Source of the DNA: Sisyra terminalis
Lineage: Eukaryota; Arthropoda; Insecta; Neuroptera; Sisyridae
DNA: 64,000 nt
Direction of reading: 5' to 3'
Assembly: GCA_958496175.1 (NCBI GenBank)
Contig: OY292275.1
Location: forward strand, 53,273,701 to 53,337,700
Part shown: piece after piece, positions 1 to 13,600 of the stretch
How the letters are laid out: each line of letters opens with the position of its first letter
Numbering within the stretch: the first letter of the stretch is position 1
Translations under genes and position numbers: made by a program
Notes under the pieces: generated by a model
The model's input: only the letters and a program-made list of their open reading frames with translations
Told to the model about the DNA's origin: nothing
Database searches by the model: none

Positions 1-239
1 TATTGAAACCTCAACTTAAATAAATGTATTATTATTATTATCATTATTATAATTATGAATTAATAAGTCTTTGGGTTTTATTTAATTACTAGCAAGTGAT
101 GTACCTCCAACTTCCTTTGCCTGTACAAAAGTTTAAGCGTATATTTTTGTTACTATTTGTGCACTTTAATTTCTTATATTTTTTTTTATTATATGACGAT
201 AGAATTTCTCCAAAAATTCATTTTAGTTTTATTCCCAAT

Positions 240-476
240 TACAGTGTGATCTCACTAATCCGGCACTATTAAAAACCGGAAGGTGCCGGATTATTGGAAT
301 GTTCGGATAACTGGATTATAGTGAAAACGTCATAGGTAATGAATAAAATAAAGCATTTCATAGAGGGAATAAATGTATGCTCAGGTATAAAAGGGCGAGA
401 GAGGCATGGGCGGAGGGTGCCGGATTATTGGACGTGCCGATCTATCGAAGTGCCGGATTAGTGAGATTATACTGTA
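240..476. mobile_element. pogo/Tigger-type MITE with TA target duplication
   Basis: A 233-bp element (242-474) lies between two TA dinucleotides (240-241 and 475-476). Its ends are near-perfect inverted repeats of about 25 bp: the left begins CAGTGTGATCTCACTAATCC, and the right, read in reverse, begins CAGTATAATCTCACTAATCC. TIRs of this form with a TA duplication are known from pogo/Tigger elements of the Tc1/mariner superfamily. The interior repeats the GTGCCGGATTATTGGA motif near both ends and has no coding capacity, so this is a non-autonomous copy. Confidence 0.8.
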
Positions 477-1543
477 CTTCCTACTTTTGGAAAACTAACA
501 AATTATTTCTTTAACAAATACGCAGTCGAGAATTATTGCTTTTCTGAAAAATTGGAATCCCTATAATGAAAAATTTACCGAGTATTTTTCCGTTAATTTG
601 AGAAAAAAATATTATGTTTGAACTAATTATAATTTATTATTTTGCCAAACAAATAAAACTCCAACTAAATAAGGAGATATTAAATTATTTTTTATATATA
701 TGAGAAAAAGTGGAGTGATAAGATTGTAACTTGTTCAATTTCTTTTCTATGACTTCTTATAGCATTCTTTACTAAGTATTTTCTGATGTATTATCTTATA
801 GATGAGCTTTATTAAGGTTTTTCTTCTTCGGAAAAGCTTTTCAAATCCTATTTTATATTTACCCCAAGCATCTCATCTAGAATTCTCTTTTATAATTTTA
901 TAAATAACTTTTACTCCTTTTGCTGTCTTTTTGATTACCACTTTTGTTACTTACCTACAATAGTGTTAATAACCTCTTCCTTAACATTGAAAAAAGGCAC
1001 AGAGTAATATTACCTCTTTTGAGAAAATATGTCTTAAATTATTATTTTATACAATAATAACATAATTAAAGCATAATCTAATCCTTAAAAGCTCAAAAAA
1101 TGTATCAAACTGCATTAAACTTTCTCAAAAAATATAGACCAAAACTAATTATTGAGAAGTACTTTTGGCTTGAACAATTGATTAATTTTGTTTTTTTAAC
1201 GTATAGAACTGATAGTTTTATTAGATAGATCCATTAGTTTTCGATAATTAAGTTATAAATCAGTTCCAGGTTCTAGGATCAATCATAAAGGCAATATATT
1301 TCCTAGTCTTTAGGTAGAAGTAAAGGGCATCAATTTTTGAATATCATGTACTTTACCACAGTATTAAATTTTACGCCATCATTCCGTTTTGGAAATTTTC
1401 AAAAGCCTTTCCATCAATTCATGTTTTATATCCAAACATATTGTATGATAACCGGAAAATGATTTTTATATTAATATTTTTTAGACAATTTTTTTTAGTA
1501 TACATTTTATTTAAATTTCAAAAAATAATAACATTTAATTTTT
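477..1543. other. AT-rich intergenic sequence
   Basis: No gene or recognisable repeat seen. A TTTATT at 1506-1511 (AATAAA on the minus strand) is a plausible poly(A) signal for the minus-strand gene ending at 1544. Confidence 0.5.
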
Positions 1544-4500
1544 TTACTTAAATCCTAGTTCACGTAATCTCTTTTCTTCTTTATATTTTACTCGGCCATT
1601 TGCATGCTTCAGCCAGCGTTGTATAGCACTTCGCAATATTAGTGCGATTGATTCTTTTTCCCCTGCGACAGTGGCTAAAATAATAGTAAAATAATAAAAA
1701 ATCTATACTTTTTGTAAAGAGTCTAAACTCAATTTTCAAAATTAATGTATTAAGGCTTTATGGATTTTTAGTGACTACTGAAAAGCTGATAATAACTTTA
1801 TAAAATTTAATAAAAAAAAACAGCTTGGTCAAAAGAAGCTCTTTGTAAAAAGCCATATATATTGATCAGTGTATACTCTGTGTATATATTGGAATTTTAT
1901 ATTGCCATAAAGTTAATTGCTTACATATTAAAAGCTCCACGAATTTTGTTCTTTTTACAGAAATTGTATTTCTTTGACCACTCCACGATAATGAGATGCA
2001 TAAATTATCGTCCACAATATGACTGAATACGGAACGAACGGTTTTTTTCAGATCCGGTAATCTTCTATTTCTTATTAGTTTTATCTAAAAAATTCAAATT
2101 TCTTTAAATATTTATGATTCATTTATTTATAAAGTTGAAAATAAAATGCAAACATTTTGAGAACGCTTTACTAAAATTTAGATCAGTTTTTGGTTTCAAA
2201 ATGGAGAAGTGAAGGCAATATAGAACCGCCGCCCCTTTTTACGAGACAAAAATTATTAACGTTTCCCTTTCTCCTAAACCATAATAGTACATTAAACCAA
2301 TTTTCCAAAAAATAAGATTTATCACATTTATAACAATATTTTTTCTTAAAGTTTATTTAATTTAGGTAAATATGTCCTTCAGTCCCACTGGAGGACAATC
2401 ATCTCCGTTGGAAACCACTCCAACATTTGACTTTTTAAAGCTATATTATATTACAAAAACAAATCAAGTTTTTGAGATTTTCAAATGAAAAGCTTTTCTA
2501 CTCATTTATAAAACTAAAAAAAAAAATACTTACAAATTGTATCTGTGCCCTTTCACTGGTGCTAAGAAGTTCGTTGAATTTACATAAATCTTCAAAGTTT
2601 GTGATTGGAAAGTTAGGTAGAACGTTTGCATTTAACATGTCTTCATAACCTGGCAACGGCTTTTTTGGTACATCTATACCTAAATTTTTCAAAATTAAAT
2701 TCAGGTCGGCATGGTCGAGAACATAATAATAATAACATAAGATATAACATAACGATATATGCATCATTTTTTGATTAGGTATGATTAACATAAACAAAAA
2801 GTACTAAAATTGTGTAGTTCTTTAAAATTTCAATGGTATTTTCTAGCATATACCTTAAGCACGTTTAAAATTTATACATTTTTGTCAAATCAAACCCTAT
2901 TAAGTTTATCAGTGCTTAATTCAACTTTAAATCAGATTTAGACCAAATATAATAACATTTTGATGGTTAAAATCTCCCAATTGCCATGAAAATGGATTTT
3001 TTTATAAGTACTAACTTTTATGAGTACTAATATGTTTTCTAATAAAGTATTCTTGAGACTTTTGACTTTATTGAAATAAAGCTTGTAATTTCTGACCGAA
3101 CTTGCGATTTCGGCTGTCGTCAAGCGGAAATTACGATCGAAACTTAGATGAATTCATGAGATAAAAATGTTGAGAAATAATTGTTTTTCACTTATAACAT
3201 TAGATTATTTATGTTCTTATTAGAAATTTTTTCCTACGAAAAAATGACCTTACATAAAAGTTTCGGTCGAAACTGAGACCACTGCCGAAATCCAGTTTCG
3301 GCCGTAAAAACTAGTTTCGGTGGGACACTAAAAACTTGCCTTCCTTTGTAATATTTTGATATATCGAAGCTTTTTTAGCATTTTTTAAATCGTAGAAAAC
3401 TTAAAAATAGACTTGAACAGCTTAAAAAATCGCCATTACAGAAAAAAAAGATTTTTTGAATTTGTTGAACATTGATTTAAACATTTACTTACGGATCGCA
3501 TCATCAGAACAATTTCCACGATTTGTAATTATGTATGATTGGGATGGTCGTGTTAATAGATCTTTGATTTGGCCTGATGCTATTATTTCGTCGCTTCTAT
3601 CTGGAATAGTGAAAAAAAAAATAAAGAAATCATTATTACTTAATACTATTTGTATCATAAAGAAATTATTACTTACAACAATAATCACGATGGAATGCGT
3701 TACCACTTGTACCAGGAAATGCAAGGACTTGTGGTCTATTAAAGTTAACATTTTCCGTGTCTAAAATTAACAAAATTATGCATTATATTCTTAAAAAATG
3801 ATTCAGTGGTAGATATTAGCTACTGTATAAACTTTTCGTTTCAATTAACTTTGAAAGAATTTATTCATATAGTACCTTTATTTTGAATTATATTCTCTAA
3901 AACAGCCTCATTCTCATAATTTATGTCATCATTGTCGTTCATATTTTCAGTCTTTAAATATTCAGTCGCCATTACTTCATTATTATCTTCTAAATTATTT
4001 TCCTCTAAAATTTCTTGTTTTATATTATCCACATTTGGTAAATTCAATATACACGCATTTTCGGTTAGTGTTTTTAATGATTCTTCGATTTGGTAACATA
4101 AAACTTTGAATTCGAAACAATATTGAATTTTCGATAAGCATACAAAACATATGTTTCGATGAAATTTTATACTATCTGGAATCTTAGAAAATATATTTTA
4201 TTATTGCTTGTATCAATAAATAAAAATAATAACTAATAAAATAGTTAGAAATAAAATTGATAAGTTCCAGCAAATAAGAGAGCAGTAAATATTATTCTTT
4301 ACAAGGGTTTTTATTTTAGATTTGTTAGGTAATACGTTACTCAATTTTATACATTTTTGATTAGCTAATCAGAGAAGCTATAGCTCGATCAATGTACCCC
4401 ATTCGGATTATTCATTCAAGTATTCAACCATTGTAATAAACCAAAGTTCCCAATAAAAAATTTTCAAATATAACATTTTAAGGCTTTTGGGAACTCAATA

Positions 4501-4809
4501 CCAAAGAAACGGTACTATTTTAAATCGATGGTGCATATTAAATATTTTAAATATTTAAAAGACGCTTTAAATTTTAATGAAAGTAACCCTTTAGATTTTA
4601 TGTGAAACTTATTGCAATCCTTATATTCTATCCAATTTAAGATTTTCTTAAGAAATTTTATTTTTACTTACTGTTAAAAAATTTAATTCTTCGAGAACTT
4701 CCGATACGGTTAACTGTTGACAACGAACCAACACTTCTTGTAAAGAAATCATTATATTGTCCTGTTGAGTGCAAATTAAACAAACCTCTAATTCGTTGAT
4801 ATTGGACAT
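1544..4809 (-). CDS. ZAD zinc-finger / DUF4806 domain protein
   Basis: Seven exons, minus strand: 4809-4672, 4182-3876, 3760-3677, 3600-3493, 2679-2534, 2084-1925, 1674-1544; phases agree and give 357 aa. Residues 8-90 look like a zinc-finger associated domain (ZAD): CLIC at Cys10/Cys13 and CFVC at Cys58/Cys61 supply the four zinc ligands, followed by a helix rich in Glu and Leu. ZADs mediate dimerisation of insect nuclear proteins. The middle (about 100-150) is acidic and Asn/Glu-rich. Residues about 230-315 resemble DUF4806, an arthropod C-terminal domain of unknown function, ending with the SLSWSGQ motif. A basic tail (RWLKHANGRVKYKEEKRLRE) follows. I see no C2H2 fingers, so DNA binding is not shown. 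The start at MSNINELE was chosen because an in-frame upstream Met at 4869 would place residues before the ZAD across a likely splice acceptor. The exon 5 acceptor is the least certain. Confidence 0.75.
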
Positions 4810-7611
4810 GTTTTCAGGTGCAAATAACTTTTCACTAAAAATGTATTGAAATATTTTGTAAATCAGCAAGAAAAAATGTTTTTTTTTTAAATTATGAAAG
4901 TATTAAATAATAGATTATATTACGTTATACTAAACTCGATTGTTATGAATTTTTTCGTAAGTACCCAATTGTTATCGCAATAATCAAGGTATCCCTTGAT
5001 CACAATACAACAGATATATTCTCAATATTAAAAACACATAAGAATGGCAGGTATAGAAATGTCGTTCAGGAATTTAGAACCAGTTTGCGGTATTTATTAT
5101 TTGTGGTCAATTATAGTTACATTAACACCTTTTTCCGATTTCATAAATGAAACCTTGAATCTACCTTTTTTTCATCACTATATTATTTATTATCGCCAGT
5201 TGAGAGTAGGTAGAATACCTTTTCAATTTCACACCTGTGAGGAATTCAAGCGGGTTTTCTCACAATATTGAACAAAGGTTGATAAAATTAACATAGATAT
5301 TTGTCTACCTGAATTTTATCGTACAATTCAAGAACTGGTTAATCGATTTCGAAAATATTTTGTCTTAGCATTTCGCCGAAAAAAAAAGTATAAAGGTCAC
5401 AAACAAGTCTAATCTAAATAGTTTTACGAATACTTTATTTTGATTTCACTTATGGTTCCAACTTGCAATTTAAAGAGAGCTTTACTGATTTGATAGAAAC
5501 TTTGTAATCAAGTTCAACTGATTTTTCTTCGGAAGAATAGGTTGCCTTGTTCAAATCGGAATGTCATTTTCAACAAAAACGATTAAGAAATAAGACAATT
5601 AAATTTGGGTACTTTTCCGTTAACCGTAAAAAAATCGTCCAATCGCGATGAGAGAATTCGGGACTGCAAAAACAACCCTTCATCTCTTATTTTTTCAGTT
5701 TTTTGTTAAAGAGCACAACCTGCTACAGTTAATTTTTTCCCAAAAATATCTTAATTTTGTACTGTAGAATATGACGCCATAAAGTGATTATGGTTAGTGA
5801 TATTTCTATTTATTCAATTAATATTGGTTTTATTGTTATTTACCGTCGCGTTATAACAACTAAGGTCTTTAGCGACTCTAGGGTTTATACGAAACCGTAA
5901 ATCGAAATACATACATCGAAATTTTGAAGATTCGAACCCAATACTTACCCGTTTTTGAGCAGCCACCTTAACCACTCGGCCACCAATTGACTTCAGTAAA
6001 TATTATTTTTGTTGAAAATGTAGAGAATTTATTGCTTCAAAGCCGTCGTCCAAAATATAAACTGCCGATTTTATAACTTTTCAACCGTGGATTAAAAATA
6101 ACCAATTATTTCACAGTACTATTTTACCTATGAAGTCACTCAACCAATCACGAACCGGCTAGAAAATACGACGAAAAATTCAAATTTTCAAATTGTTTGC
6201 AACATTACAATAACTTACAAAGGATAATAATAATGACATATCAATTTTTGCAGGGAATTATTGAGTTAAAATATTGAATTAATTATTTTAATCATTATTT
6301 TAACATCTATCATGAAACATAAGATGAAAGCGTGAAAGATGAAACTTACAATTATGTAAAATTAAAACCGTTTAAATTCGAATATATAAAAAATAAATAT
6401 TAGTTTTTAATTCACGAATTAATTTGCTATATTGATATATCAAAAAATACTTAAATATCACTGAATACAGCTGCTGGAAATCACTGAGAAGCTGAGAACA
6501 TATGATTATACGAACATTTTCGAACAAATCCGGCATATTAGTTCATGAAACGACCACTAGAATGCGATGGTTAAATTTTTAGAAATTTTGTCTAAATTTT
6601 TTTTAGTTAACTAAAAACATTTTAAAATGACTTTGCTTTAAACGTTTTCTTAAAATCAATAAAAATTAGTAGGAATAAATTTAACTTTATCAGTTTTATG
6701 TACAAAAAAAAATACTTTTTTAACAATTCCCATTGTTGTTCTTTGATCAAAGTTCATTAAAGCTATATTTTTGATATAGATTTAACTTATATGATATAAA
6801 TTCACTTTTAATATGGATTATTATCATTATTATTTTTCAATTATAAGAATTGGTGTAGGTGAAGATCGCTATGATGGCTATGATTATAATTTCTGCAGAC
6901 AATTTATATGCCTATAACTTAATGCAAATGAAAAATATAAAAAATGAAACTAAAATCACCTAAGTGGTCTAAGTGTATTCAATTATTTCAATTGTGAGAA
7001 GTTTAATGGTTGAACTAGTTAAATAAATACGCATGAGAATGATAAAAACGTTTCCAGGAATAGAAAACCGTAAGTCCCTCAAGTAGTGCACATAATTTGT
7101 ATACAAAATTTGTTCTTATCGTACGACTTTTATTTATACAGATAGTTATAGGTAAGAGAGTATGGGACGTATTCAAGAAATTCAATTGAAAAATGATGTT
7201 TTACTTAAAAAAAGAGCCATTTTTGGCTTTAATTAAAGCCCCTGTAGCCCCTTTGGCCCAGGACTTTTGGTTAAGCAGTTGGTAACGTAAATTTCCGCGC
7301 GGGGCGCTTTCGTACTACTATGTAATGAAAAACGCATTTGAGTGCTCGATTGCTCTGCCAATAGTACTACGATCCCTTACGCTAAGTTTTAAGGTTTTAT
7401 AATCGTAAATAGTAAAGTTAAATAAATCAAATTAATCAGTTAACCTAAGATTAAAGTTTAGATTATTTAAAACGCAAGTTAATCGTTGTGTTAACTTTGT
7501 CAGTGTGTGTATTCTTAACCCATAAAGTTAGTGATAGTGTTAAGGTTATGTATCAGTTGACTCATATTTTATTAATTCATTGTAAATTAAGCTCGAAAAT
7601 CAAAAATTGCA
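4810..7611. other. Intergenic region between divergent genes
   Basis: The spacer separates the minus-strand ZAD/DUF4806 gene from the plus-strand KIAA1143 homologue. One minus-strand SINE lies at 5835-5990. A short GC-richer patch at about 7235-7375 (cggggcgc-type sequence) is followed by the presumed 5' UTR of the plus-strand gene, with a TCAGTG initiator-like motif near 7499. Nothing else was recognised. Confidence 0.5.
5835..5990 (-). mobile_element. tRNA-derived SINE, minus orientation
   Basis: Read on the minus strand it starts with a tRNA-like A box (GGTGGCCGAGTGGTTAAGGT), then a B box (GGGTTCGAATC), then the family 3' body with CCTAGAGTCGCTAAAGACC and a tail ending in ACGGTAAATAA. The A box resembles class II (Leu/Ser) tRNAs. 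The same body recurs at 15602, 17190, 32478, 35606 and 43022, which defines a family of about 160 bp. Confidence 0.75.
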
Positions 7612-10600
7612 ATGTCAAAAAAGAATAATATTGCATATGTGAAACCTGAAGAGCCTGAATTTTTAAAACGTTTAAAAATACAAGCTGGTTACAAAGAGGG
7701 GCCCACGATAAACACAAAAGTAAGCGTTTTTTTTTTTGATTATTTTAATTAGAAGAAAATAAATGTGTGTTGAACTAATTTCGTCAATAGCGTGAAGATT
7801 TACCGCTAGCTGATTTTGACGACGATTTGGAAAATATTGAGGACGAAGAACCAACGGTCGTTGTACTCAAACCGGGAGACCTAACATCCGAAGAAGCTAA
7901 AGAAATTAAAATTCAAAAAGAAAAAGGTTAGTGGGTTTTACGTCTTTTAAACTAAAATATTCTTAATTTCCATAAGATTATTCGTAACGGACAAAATTAA
8001 ATTAATATAACAATTGTTAATAATTAAAAAAAAAATTAAATAAAGTAAAACAAAAACGGAAGGAACCAACGGCCATTTTGAAAAGAAAATTTTTTGGGAT
8101 TGTTTAAACATATTACTAAGGTTACTAACATATACTTAGCACCATAAACATTATAGTCTATTTTTGTTTTTGTTAAATCAAAAATTAATAACAATCATTA
8201 AATTTCAAAGTTAACAAATTTTATAATCTCCTCATTAATGGTTGCATGGAATGTGAATTTTGGTTTTATACGAACAAGGCAGAAAAGTGATTGTACTTTA
8301 TAATGTTAGACGGACTCCCCTTTCGAGCATAGTGGGTTCGGTCCATTCACGTAAAACGGTATTTTGTAAGCTCCCGGTTCCCATAATGGCTTATGTTCAT
8401 ACCGTTATTATATAATCGATAATTTTTCAAATTTCCATGAAAAATACGCCCTCGATAAGTGCCCATCAAACTTTGCCCCATACCACCCCATGGACCAAAA
8501 GACTCAACCGTCTAAAAGCTTTAATCAACCGGACTTATTAAATCCTCATTTTCCATAATCTATCAAACTCCAAAAAAAAAAAATAAGAAAAATTCATTAT
8601 ACAAAACTTTCAAATTTATAAGACCAAACCGCAGAGTATAACATTGGAGTTATAGCTGAAGGAAGTTTTAAAAATCAATATTTTAAACTTAACAGAAAAA
8701 AAATCTATTAAAAAAAGAAAACCATCTTCGCAGTCTGTCTATTCGACGGTCTGTCCGTCTGCTCTCCGATCCTCCATTTTTATGTCTACGTAACGCTTTA
8801 CCCCCCCTAACCCCGGAACACTTTTCAGCCATCCCCACCAATGGCATTAATTTACAAAGAAAATGAATAAATTATTATTTCACAAAAAAATCGATATTTC
8901 AATCGCAATCTTTCAAAAACAATTTGGTCGGTCTTTGCCGATTTTGTCAACCAGTTGCACTAATTAACGTTTTTCTCAATTTATCCAAAAGTTTCAAATC
9001 CATATGTCCTTCAAAATCGCCATAGATGCCGAAGGCATCGAGACCCGAAAATCTAAGTTTAGTTTACGAAAAAAAAATCTAAAAATTATCAAATTTTATT
9101 CAAAAAATTATCATTTTTCATTTTCACACTTCACTGAAAATCTTATCAACTTAGGTACTTATCCATCTTGCAATTACCGACTTCTTTTGCCTATATTTCC
9201 ATCTACCTACACACATCTTTTGTACACCTACCAATTAATTTCATAAAACTTTTTAATATCGATACCTGCAAGCATTAATTATCCTGGATAGTTATACTAT
9301 CGATTGGTTCATTATGATTTTCCTTAATATTATTATAAGCGCCAATTTGTTTCAAAATTCAAAATTGTGCATTCATACAAAGTAGGTCAATAGTTCAACT
9401 TATTTGCCTAATAAGTCATACTATCATGTCATCAGACGAAAATCGAATCAAAAATTAATAATATGCAATTTGAAAGCGAAATTTCAATGCAGGTTTCGAT
9501 GCTAAATTCAAAATCTAACGATGAAATTCACAACAGTAATGGACATTTTCAATCAACTAGTTCATGATGTGCAATTTATTTTATTTAAATATTGCAACAG
9601 AAACCAAAGAATTTTTGGTTTTTAATTGATTTTTTTGCAAGAGAAACTATGTTTTTCACTAAAAAAATAACTAAAAATTTCACGATTTCTATTTTACAAG
9701 AAGTCAAATATCAAGAGGATTTCTTTTTATTAACTTATAATTTAATGCAAAGACCTTAACCATTGGGAAACTTAATATAGTTTATTTTATATCAAAATTA
9801 TCAAAAACGTATTTTTACATATTTATATTGCAGCCATATTAAATACCTAAATGATTTCATAATAGCGTTTCGTTAATACTGTATAATGCAGGTAAATTGT
9901 TGCAATTTCTTCTATTAAAAATGGTTTAGTTCAATTTTAAAAATTTCTTCCATAATACCCAAAAATAATTTTCATCCCTCAATTAAATGAAGAGGATATC
10001 CCTTTTTTCTTTCTTAATAATGTAAACCATAATATGTATCGATAGATTTTGTTTAAGTATATTTGATCAAAATCAGTTCAGTTGATTTTGAGTTAAAAGA
10101 ACAAATAAGAGTTGAAATAAAAATATTTTAAAATGTGCAGATAGACGATTGACTCATATACTTTAGGATAGTCAAATGATAATCAACTTGTGCTTTTGCA
10201 TATAAACGTTAATGGAGTTTGTTAAATTAAGGTAATTAATTACCGAAGCTGCCTTAAAAAATTAAATTAAAGGGTAAATGAAAAAAAAACTTCAAAAGTT
10301 TAAAGCAAGATTTTTAATTATATTGATTAATGTGCAGATATATAGAAACCAAGACTTAAATACCAGCTACTTCACTACATACTACATATTCATAATTTTT
10401 AGCAGGAAATTGAATTTAATTTAAGTGCAGCTTTTTAGACTTAATAAGGATTTTTTTTCAAAAAAAATCTATTGCTTAAAAAAATAGGGTTAAAAGTGCT
10501 TTTTCGGCTAAAACCGGGGACCCGAAGCTAACCTCTTTTTCTGTATCGAAAATAAATACTACCGGGCCTCTCACTACGAGCGCTGACGTCGTTTTATAAA

Positions 10601-13600
10601 ATTTAGAACTGTCCATTGAAATAAAAATACTGGAAAAGATTGGCTTTAACAAAATTTGGATTATAGAATAGTTATAATTTTGACCAGGATCCACCTGATG
10701 ATGCCAAAATTACATAGTAAATAGGTAACAAGTTTATATTTTACGCTGAAATGAAAAATTTAAGGAAGTCTACATTTGATACAGCTCGTATGATAACATT
10801 TTTTTTAAACAATTTCTTATCGATTTTTAGAAGTCAAACCCTTGTTTACTCTGTAAGATACATATTGGTAGGTGGAAGTTATTTATTTATATATTAATAT
10901 TTTTGTACTTGATATGAACGTGTAACACTTTAATGTATATTTTATTTACGTATTTTATGATAAATATGGAGAAAGTAAAATTATTTGAAACAAAAAAAAA
11001 ATAGATGATAAACAATAGATACATTTGAATAACGTATTAAATGTATATGTACCATAATATTTTTTGTATATCGCAGGTTCTTTACAAAAATCCTAGTCAC
11101 ATTGCAAACCGTGACATTTCACAATATGACAAAAATTGATAGTTTATTATAATCCAAATGATAGTGGAAACAACAAAAATCAGTTCAAATTTGAGACAGT
11201 GATAAGTATATTTGGTTTTTCTTTGCATATATGTGTTTAGTCTTTGACGAAATATATGGGTAATTGTCATGAAATATCGAAAATATTGTCCTTTTAGTTT
11301 TTCAAAAATCGAAGTGACCTATGATGGTATTTTTTTTCCTTGAAAAGAACCTCACCTGTGCTAGTGATGTTGGTCAAAATTTTTTAGCCATATGCATATA
11401 TCTATAGAATAATAAGGATGTAGTAGACCAAATAAATTAGCAGTGTTTTAATATCATCAGGCATAAATATTTACAAGTTGCCTGATGAAGTTGGAATAAC
11501 ACCAACGAAACGTTGCAATTGAAATAAATGAAGTAAAACACTGCTAACTTATTTAGTCTACTACATCCTGATATATCCTTCACATTATACATTGATTTAG
11601 ACCTGAAAGAATGGAAATAAATAAATATATACCCTGAAAATTGCTGGTAATACTATAAATTATTTCACATATTTAAGTCATCTTACACGTGTAAGAGTAT
11701 TTGTCCCAAAATAAAAGTATGAAGATTTTTTCAATGTTAAATTTTCAGTCGTCATTCCCTCACATTGAAGAAAAATTGTGGTATTTACTATTTCTTAATA
11801 ATAATTGCACTATAAAGTAGGTTGTCAGAAACAGTAAACTTATACTAAAATTCAGAAGTAACAGAAGTTTATGTACCAAGAATTTTTAAACCATGCTTCA
11901 TTTCGTCATTCCCTCATTTCAAATTGAACTAAGGGAATGACGATATATGAGGTAATGCCTTTTAAACTAATTAAACTTGACTTTTTTTATTTCTATGATT
12001 ATTGAATTCTTAAATTCACCATTTTTTTATGTTTAAAGATAAGAACATCATTACTATTGACTTTAGTGAAAATTATTACTTTAAGTATAATGTAGAGATA
12101 CAAGTAGTTCATTTTTGCAGAACAAAACAGCAAATAACACTGCAGAGGAGTATTATATTAACGTAACAATAACACTGTTAAGACCTAAACTTTTTGTTGT
12201 CTATCTAATAACAAACACGAATCAATGACGGTACCCATGTAGGAACTCCCAATACTCATAACAGGGTCAATCTTGAACCACTTGTTAATTTCCAAACCTC
12301 TGCATACAAATTTGGCCCAAGATTTGGCCAAACATCAACGCCAGAGTTCATCCAAGATAAGTAAGGAAAAACAATTTGACCATAATAAGAATCGTTTTTA
12401 AATTTTAATAGGCTTATATTATTTTGAATTGTAAAAATCGATATGTTTTTTTCTAGAATCTATTTTAAAATTTTAGTTTGAATTGAGAGTGGTTTCTAGG
12501 CATGGCCCATGGATATCATTTCGGAGTTAAGCCAGTCTTGGACCAAGCTTGGCAAGTTTTGTCCCAAGCTTGGGCCATGACTAGGCCAATTATAAATTCC
12601 TACTTGGGTATGGTCTCTAAAAACCATTACTTCACGTTCAAAATTATAAATCTAACAGTTCATCTAAAATATGTTTATTTTGGGGACCATTCTATTGGTA
12701 AAACCTAGTTACACAAAAATACTACAAAATTGACCAAAAAAAGTCCATTTTTTTTCTCCCTGATTTCGGAATTTGATGAGAAGTACCCGTATACATTTGC
12801 CTATCAATATATTGATTATTATGATTCGTTGATTTTGGTTAAAAGTACTTTTAAATTATCCAATACTTGACAGATTTCGAAAACCCCTAAGTCGGATTAT
12901 TTCTTGTGTATCTCTATTTTTATCGGAGTACTCTCCTGATAATTAAAATCGACCCTAAGGAATCATAAAGATTATTAAAAAGCTAATCTACGAAAGTAAA
13001 TTATTACTGTAAATTTGAGATATTTGTTTGTGTTTTTTTGTTTTTTTTGATTTACAACTCTTCAATCAAATGCACATTCCGGCATTCCGGTTTCTAGTTC
13101 TAGACTAAGAATAAAATTATGAAATATTTCTATTTATATTTCAAATTCATTAACAATTAATTTCAATGGCGGACCCAATAAAAATAAACATATAGATAAT
13201 ACTTATTTGTATAAACAATAATAAACAATAAATCTAATACTAATTTGCACCATGAATACTAGTTTTCTAATTATGTACATTGAATAATGCGGTCAGTGGC
13301 TCGTAAATTATTTTTACGTCTTAAATATGGTTTGTTTCACTTCAAATCTTATCTATTGAGTTGTTGGACGTTTTCTTAAATTCATGGAGAGAATATGGCG
13401 GGAAATATTTGGTTTGAATGTGGCTTCGATAGACGCTAGTTTTGGGTAGTCGGTGTTAGGTCATGGTCTTTTTTAACCAAACCATCTCCATTTATTTTTC
13501 TATCCAAACTACTTATCTTTGTCTGTCATTTTTGGTTGGATTTTTCCATCTGCATTTAGGTCTTCCGATTCATTTAGGTACCGAAATGGCTGACGCCATT

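Noticed and set aside
5044..5271. 75-codon plus-strand ORF starting MAGIEMSFRNLEPVCG
   Set aside because: No recognisable domain, no splice context and no paralogue in the window; length is within chance for this region.
10681..10700. Second CTGATGA hammerhead candidate
   Set aside because: CCTGATGATGCC is not followed by a hairpin and GAAAC, so it is a chance match.
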